DNA from: Methylocapsa sp. S129
GTDB taxonomy: Bacteria > Pseudomonadota > Alphaproteobacteria > Rhizobiales > Beijerinckiaceae
Reading direction: 5' to 3'
Assembly: GCF_009765995.1 (NCBI RefSeq)
Contig: NZ_LMUI01000060.1
Coordinates: 194,970 to 258,969 of the forward strand
Length of the DNA: 64,000 nucleotides
In this document: positions 61,331 to 64,000 of the stretch, piece after piece
How the letters are laid out: every line of letters begins with the position of its first letter
Numbering within the stretch: the first letter of the stretch is position 1
The notes under the pieces: model-generated
Told to the model about the DNA's origin: nothing
The model's database searches: none
The model's input: only the letters and a program-made list of their open reading frames with translations
Made by a program: the position numbers and the translations under genes

Positions 61331-61523
61331 CTCACTTCCCCGCCCGCGACTACATGCCGCTAGGTCTAACAGCGATGCCAGACGATTGATGTGTCAATTA
61401 TGCCACCGACGCCAGAAATTTGCTCAATTCCCTGATATATACGAAATTTACTTGGCAGGTCGGGACGCTAGTTGCACGATTTTGAACAAGCGATACTCGT
61501 ATCTGAACAAGCGAGCGACAACG
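61331..61523. promoter_or_regulatory. Divergent promoter region of tolC-type and Cys-rich genes
   Basis: The 193-bp gap is AT-richer than its surroundings around 61385-61460. It must hold promoters for the TolC-type gene (minus) and the Cys-rich secreted protein (plus). No operator was identified. Confidence 0.45.
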
Positions 61524-61847
61524 ATGATCAAAGCCGCGCTTGCAACCGCCATTCTGCTGTCGCCTTGGGTAATGGCCGGCGCTGCGTTGGGCGCGGCCGC
61601 GTCGATCCCGGAGTTCTCGCGGTCAACACAGATCGCCCAACTGCCGAGATACTCGGCCTCGGGAATACATCGGTGCGGAAATGAGGGCGGCGACAAGCAC
61701 AGTTGCATCGTCACCGGCTTGTTCAGCGATTGCAACGAGGCGGCGATGTCGCTGCGGACGCGCGACTGTTGCCCAACCAGCAAAGGCGGGGGATCCTCGA
61801 CCGGATTCGCTGTGACTTATTGCATTCCCGATGTGTCGGGGCGCTGA
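61524..61847 (+). CDS. Small Cys-rich secreted protein
   Basis: The 107-residue product starts MIKAALATAILLSPWVMAGA, a clear Sec signal peptide with cleavage near residue 24-26. The mature part of about 80 residues has six Cys (RCGNEGG, HSCIVTG, SDCNEA, RDCCPTS, TYCIPD), which could form three disulfides. I prefer ATG 61524; an upstream in-frame ATG at 61386 gives an N-terminus without signal features. I do not recognise a family. Placed between the TolC-type gene and the M50/HlyD membrane protein, it may be a substrate or partner of that system, but this is inference. Confidence 0.55.
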   Translation: MIKAALATAILLSPWVMAGAALGAAASIPEFSRSTQIAQLPRYSASGIHRCGNEGGDKHSCIVTGLFSDCNEAAMSLRTRDCCPTSKGGGSSTGFAVTYCIPDVSGR

Positions 61848-61886
61848 AAGGTTCTGACGATTTGGCGTCGCGGCCGGCGCCGGGGA

Positions 61887-64000
61887 TCAGGCGCCGCTTT
61901 CGCGTATATATACCGCTTGGAGCGAACGCCACATTCTTTGCGCGATGCTGACCGCCTCTCCGCGCAACGCGACATGGCCGCTCAGAATGCGGGTCGGCGG
62001 CGGCGCGGCGCCCTCTGGAGCAAGCGTCACGCGATAGAGCGTGCGGTCTGGGACGAACTCATTCGGTTTCGGCGTGCGCACAGTGATCGGGCCGCCGTAG
62101 GTCGAGGCCAGATACGGATCGGGAAGCGTCCGCGTGCTCGCTCGCGCGATCTCTACGACCCGCAGGCGCGATTCGATGCGGCTGTCGGCGTCCGCGCGGA
62201 ATGTCGCCTCGTCGCCGGGCGCGATTCGATCTAGGTCGGCCTCGTCGACATAGGCCTCGGCCGTAACCGTCTTGGGATCGACGACCGACGCCAGCCGTGA
62301 CTTGGCCGGCGTCCACAAGCCGAGTTCGAGGCCTTCGGTCATATCGACAACTTTGCCCGCAATGGGCGCCGTGAGATCGAGTTGCGCCTTCTGATCAAGG
62401 AGCCCGCGGTATTCCGCAAGCGCGCTCTCGTACTCGCTCTCAGTGACCCGGCTGCGCGCGAGCAGCTCGGGGTCGAGACCCTTAGCGTTCATTTGCCACT
62501 CGAAAATGTCGAGTTCGGCGCGCGCGTGGGCGATTTTATAGTCGAGGTCAGGCGAGACAAGACGGATCAGCAGCGCCCCTTTCTCCACCGACTGTCCGTC
62601 GCTTACGCCGATTGCGGCAATCTGGGCGCCAAATTCGGGTGCGAAGACATCGACCCGCTCCCGGCTTTTCAACAAAGCCGGCGCATCAATTGTCGAGCGC
62701 CAAGGCGCAACCAGAAGGACGACGAGAGCGGCGGCGGCAAGCGCCGTGAACAGCGGACGAGGGCCAAAGCTTATATCGACGCGCCGACGCCACCATGTCG
62801 CGGCTTCAGCGGCGATCGGACGAAGCATGAAATAACCGATCTCGACCACGACCATCGCGACACCGACGGCCTTGACAGCGAAATGATAGACAATCCCGGC
62901 AATGCCGAGAAACAGCGCGAACCGGTAGATCCAGGTCAAGAAGGCGAAGAACACGAGCAGCCGCTGGCGAGGGGCCGGCAGGTCCTCCGGCGGCGGATCG
63001 CCCAACCCGAGCAGCTTTTCACGCATCCACCATCGGGCCAACGCAAAGGCCCGAAAGTGCAGATTGGGGGTCTCGAGCCAATCCGACAGGACGTAGTAAC
63101 CGTCATAGCGCATGAACGGGCTGAGATTGATCAGGACGGTCGTGATCCAGGTCGAGGTCGCGACCAGAAACGCCGCGCTGCGCGCCGGACCGGTCGGCAG
63201 GAACCCCCACATGCTCATGGCGATCGCCGCGCAACAGAGCTCCGCGGCGACGCCCGCCATCCCAATCATCAGACGCTCGTGGCGGCTAATCAGTTTCCAG
63301 CTCTCGTTCACATCGGTATAGAGCACCGGCACCATCACCAGGAGGGCGAGCCCCATGGTGGGTACGCGGCAGCCGAACCGCTTTGCCGTGTAGGCGTGGC
63401 CGAGCTCATGCACGACCTTGAGGCAGGCGAGCGTCATCGCAAAGGCGACCGCCCCTTTGAGCGTCAAGAGATCGACGAAAGTATCGCGAAAGACGTCCCA
63501 TTGGCGGCCGATGAGATAGAGTCCGAAAATTCCAATCAACAGAATTGTCGTCGCGAACCCCTTGCTGAAAACGCCGCGCACATAAGGATAGGTCGCCGTC
63601 AGGAACCGATCGGGCCGAACCAGCGGAATTCGCGTGAACAGGTAATTGTGCAGCAGCCATCGCCCGAAACTCTGGCGCAAGCGTTGCGCCTTGTTCGTGA
63701 GATACGCGGTCGCCTGCGGACCGGTCAGGCGCAGTAGGTCGCAGGAAAGCAGGAAACGCCGCAATTGATCGACATCGTCGGGCTCGACTTCAAGGGGCGT
63801 CTCGGTATTGACGCGCGCCGCCACGGCGTCTGTCGTTTCGGCTTGCCAACGCGAGAGGATTTCGAATTCGAGCCAGCCCAGGCGATAGAACCGGTTGATC
63901 GAAGGATCGTGCAAGGTCCAGGTGGGCGATCCGTCAAGCGCGGCGGGCCCGGGAAAAATGCCAATCTCCTCCCGCAGCGGCGGCAGGCGGGCGGCATGGC
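61887..64000 (-). CDS. PqqD-like/M50 site-2 protease/HlyD fusion membrane protein (partial)
   Basis: At least 703 residues are visible; the frame stays open to the window edge, so the N-terminus is missing. From the N-terminal side: a PqqD-like region (FYRLGWLEFEILSRW), a membrane-embedded M50 protease with HELGH (63396-63410) and a second zinc motif in SPFMRYDGYYVLSDWLE, several transmembrane segments, then a HlyD-like adaptor region (SRERVDVFAPEFGAQIAAIG with a coiled coil and lipoyl-like VDMTEGLELGLW). Such proteins combine an intramembrane protease with an export adaptor and accompany TolC-type genes. Both zinc motifs look intact. Its role, substrate and the missing start are open. Confidence 0.88.
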   Translation of the reverse strand, partial: HAARLPPLREEIGIFPGPAALDGSPTWTLHDPSINRFYRLGWLEFEILSRWQAETTDAVAARVNTETPLEVEPDDVDQLRRFLLSCDLLRLTGPQATAYLTNKAQRLRQSFGRWLLHNYLFTRIPLVRPDRFLTATYPYVRGVFSKGFATTILLIGIFGLYLIGRQWDVFRDTFVDLLTLKGAVAFAMTLACLKVVHELGHAYTAKRFGCRVPTMGLALLVMVPVLYTDVNESWKLISRHERLMIGMAGVAAELCCAAIAMSMWGFLPTGPARSAAFLVATSTWITTVLINLSPFMRYDGYYVLSDWLETPNLHFRAFALARWWMREKLLGLGDPPPEDLPAPRQRLLVFFAFLTWIYRFALFLGIAGIVYHFAVKAVGVAMVVVEIGYFMLRPIAAEAATWWRRRVDISFGPRPLFTALAAAALVVLLVAPWRSTIDAPALLKSRERVDVFAPEFGAQIAAIGVSDGQSVEKGALLIRLVSPDLDYKIAHARAELDIFEWQMNAKGLDPELLARSRVTESEYESALAEYRGLLDQKAQLDLTAPIAGKVVDMTEGLELGLWTPAKSRLASVVDPKTVTAEAYVDEADLDRIAPGDEATFRADADSRIESRLRVVEIARASTRTLPDPYLASTYGGPITVRTPKPNEFVPDRTLYRVTLAPEGAAPPPTRILSGHVALRGEAVSIAQRMWRSLQAVYIRESGA

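Noticed and set aside
1..64000. CRISPR arrays, rRNA genes, complete IS elements, replication origin
   Set aside because: No regularly spaced repeats, rRNA-like stretches, intact transposase with inverted repeats or origin-type repeats were seen.

Overview
The window reads as the accessory, catabolic part of a GC-rich alphaproteobacterial chromosome, most likely Hyphomicrobiales (Rhizobiales). The grounds are GC-rich coding sequence, ATGA-type stop/start overlaps, a fused gamma/beta urease subunit, FCD-type GntR and IclR regulators, and a very high density of ABC importers. I cannot fix the genus. No rRNA, complete tRNA or CRISPR array was seen.

Layout, left to right. (1) 1-4.1 kb: start of a sugar-type binding protein, a GntR/FCD regulator, an HpcH/HpaI-type aldolase and an FAD-linked 2-hydroxyacid dehydrogenase; this looks like sugar-acid or 2-oxoacid use. 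(2) 4.14-4.37 kb: a tRNA-Thr(CGT) 3' half followed by a decayed tyrosine integrase, the scar of a mobile element. (3) 4.5-13.75 kb: a LacI regulator with a 35-bp perfect palindrome, a BMP-type nucleoside ABC importer, nucleoside hydrolase, a glutamine-amidotransferase-like protein, an alpha/beta hydrolase and an acetamidase/formamidase homologue, ending at an IS6-type transposase fragment. (4) 13.9-27.5 kb, minus strand: an Opp/Dpp-type importer, acetamidase/formamidase, an unusual asparaginase-like protein and a full urease set (ureE, F, AB fusion, C, G, D). (5) 27.8-32.9 kb: an AtzG-like small protein, three amidase-signature hydrolases and a MarR regulator. (6) 33.0-36.8 kb: a cytosolic AmiC-like amide sensor divergent from an isochorismatase-type hydrolase and a fourth amidase; a RES-toxin pseudogene follows. 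(7) 37.4-46.7 kb: a GntR regulator, a second Opp/Dpp-type importer with a permease-ATPase fusion, a fifth amidase and a third acetamidase/formamidase. (8) 46.7-58.4 kb: a gamma-glutamyltransferase-like enzyme, then an IclR-controlled minus-strand operon with a GMC oxidoreductase, SDR, metallo-hydrolase, M20 deacylase and a ribose-type importer containing a permease-ATPase fusion. (9) 58.7-64.0 kb: membrane fusion protein, TolC-type outer-membrane protein, a small Cys-rich secreted protein and a PqqD/M50/HlyD membrane protein that runs off the window.

The common theme of regions 3-8 is uptake of amide, ureide or nucleoside nitrogen compounds and stepwise release of ammonia. Two peptide-type importers bring in substrates, amidases and acetamidases cut C-N bonds, and the urease-like enzyme releases the last nitrogen. 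Three features suggest an undescribed pathway: the urease alpha subunit keeps its nickel ligands but differs next to the active site; the asparaginase-like protein lacks the usual second catalytic pair; and a shared TTCAA-n-ATTATTG sequence links the MarR gene to the divergent importer/amidase promoter. Substrates cannot be named from sequence alone.
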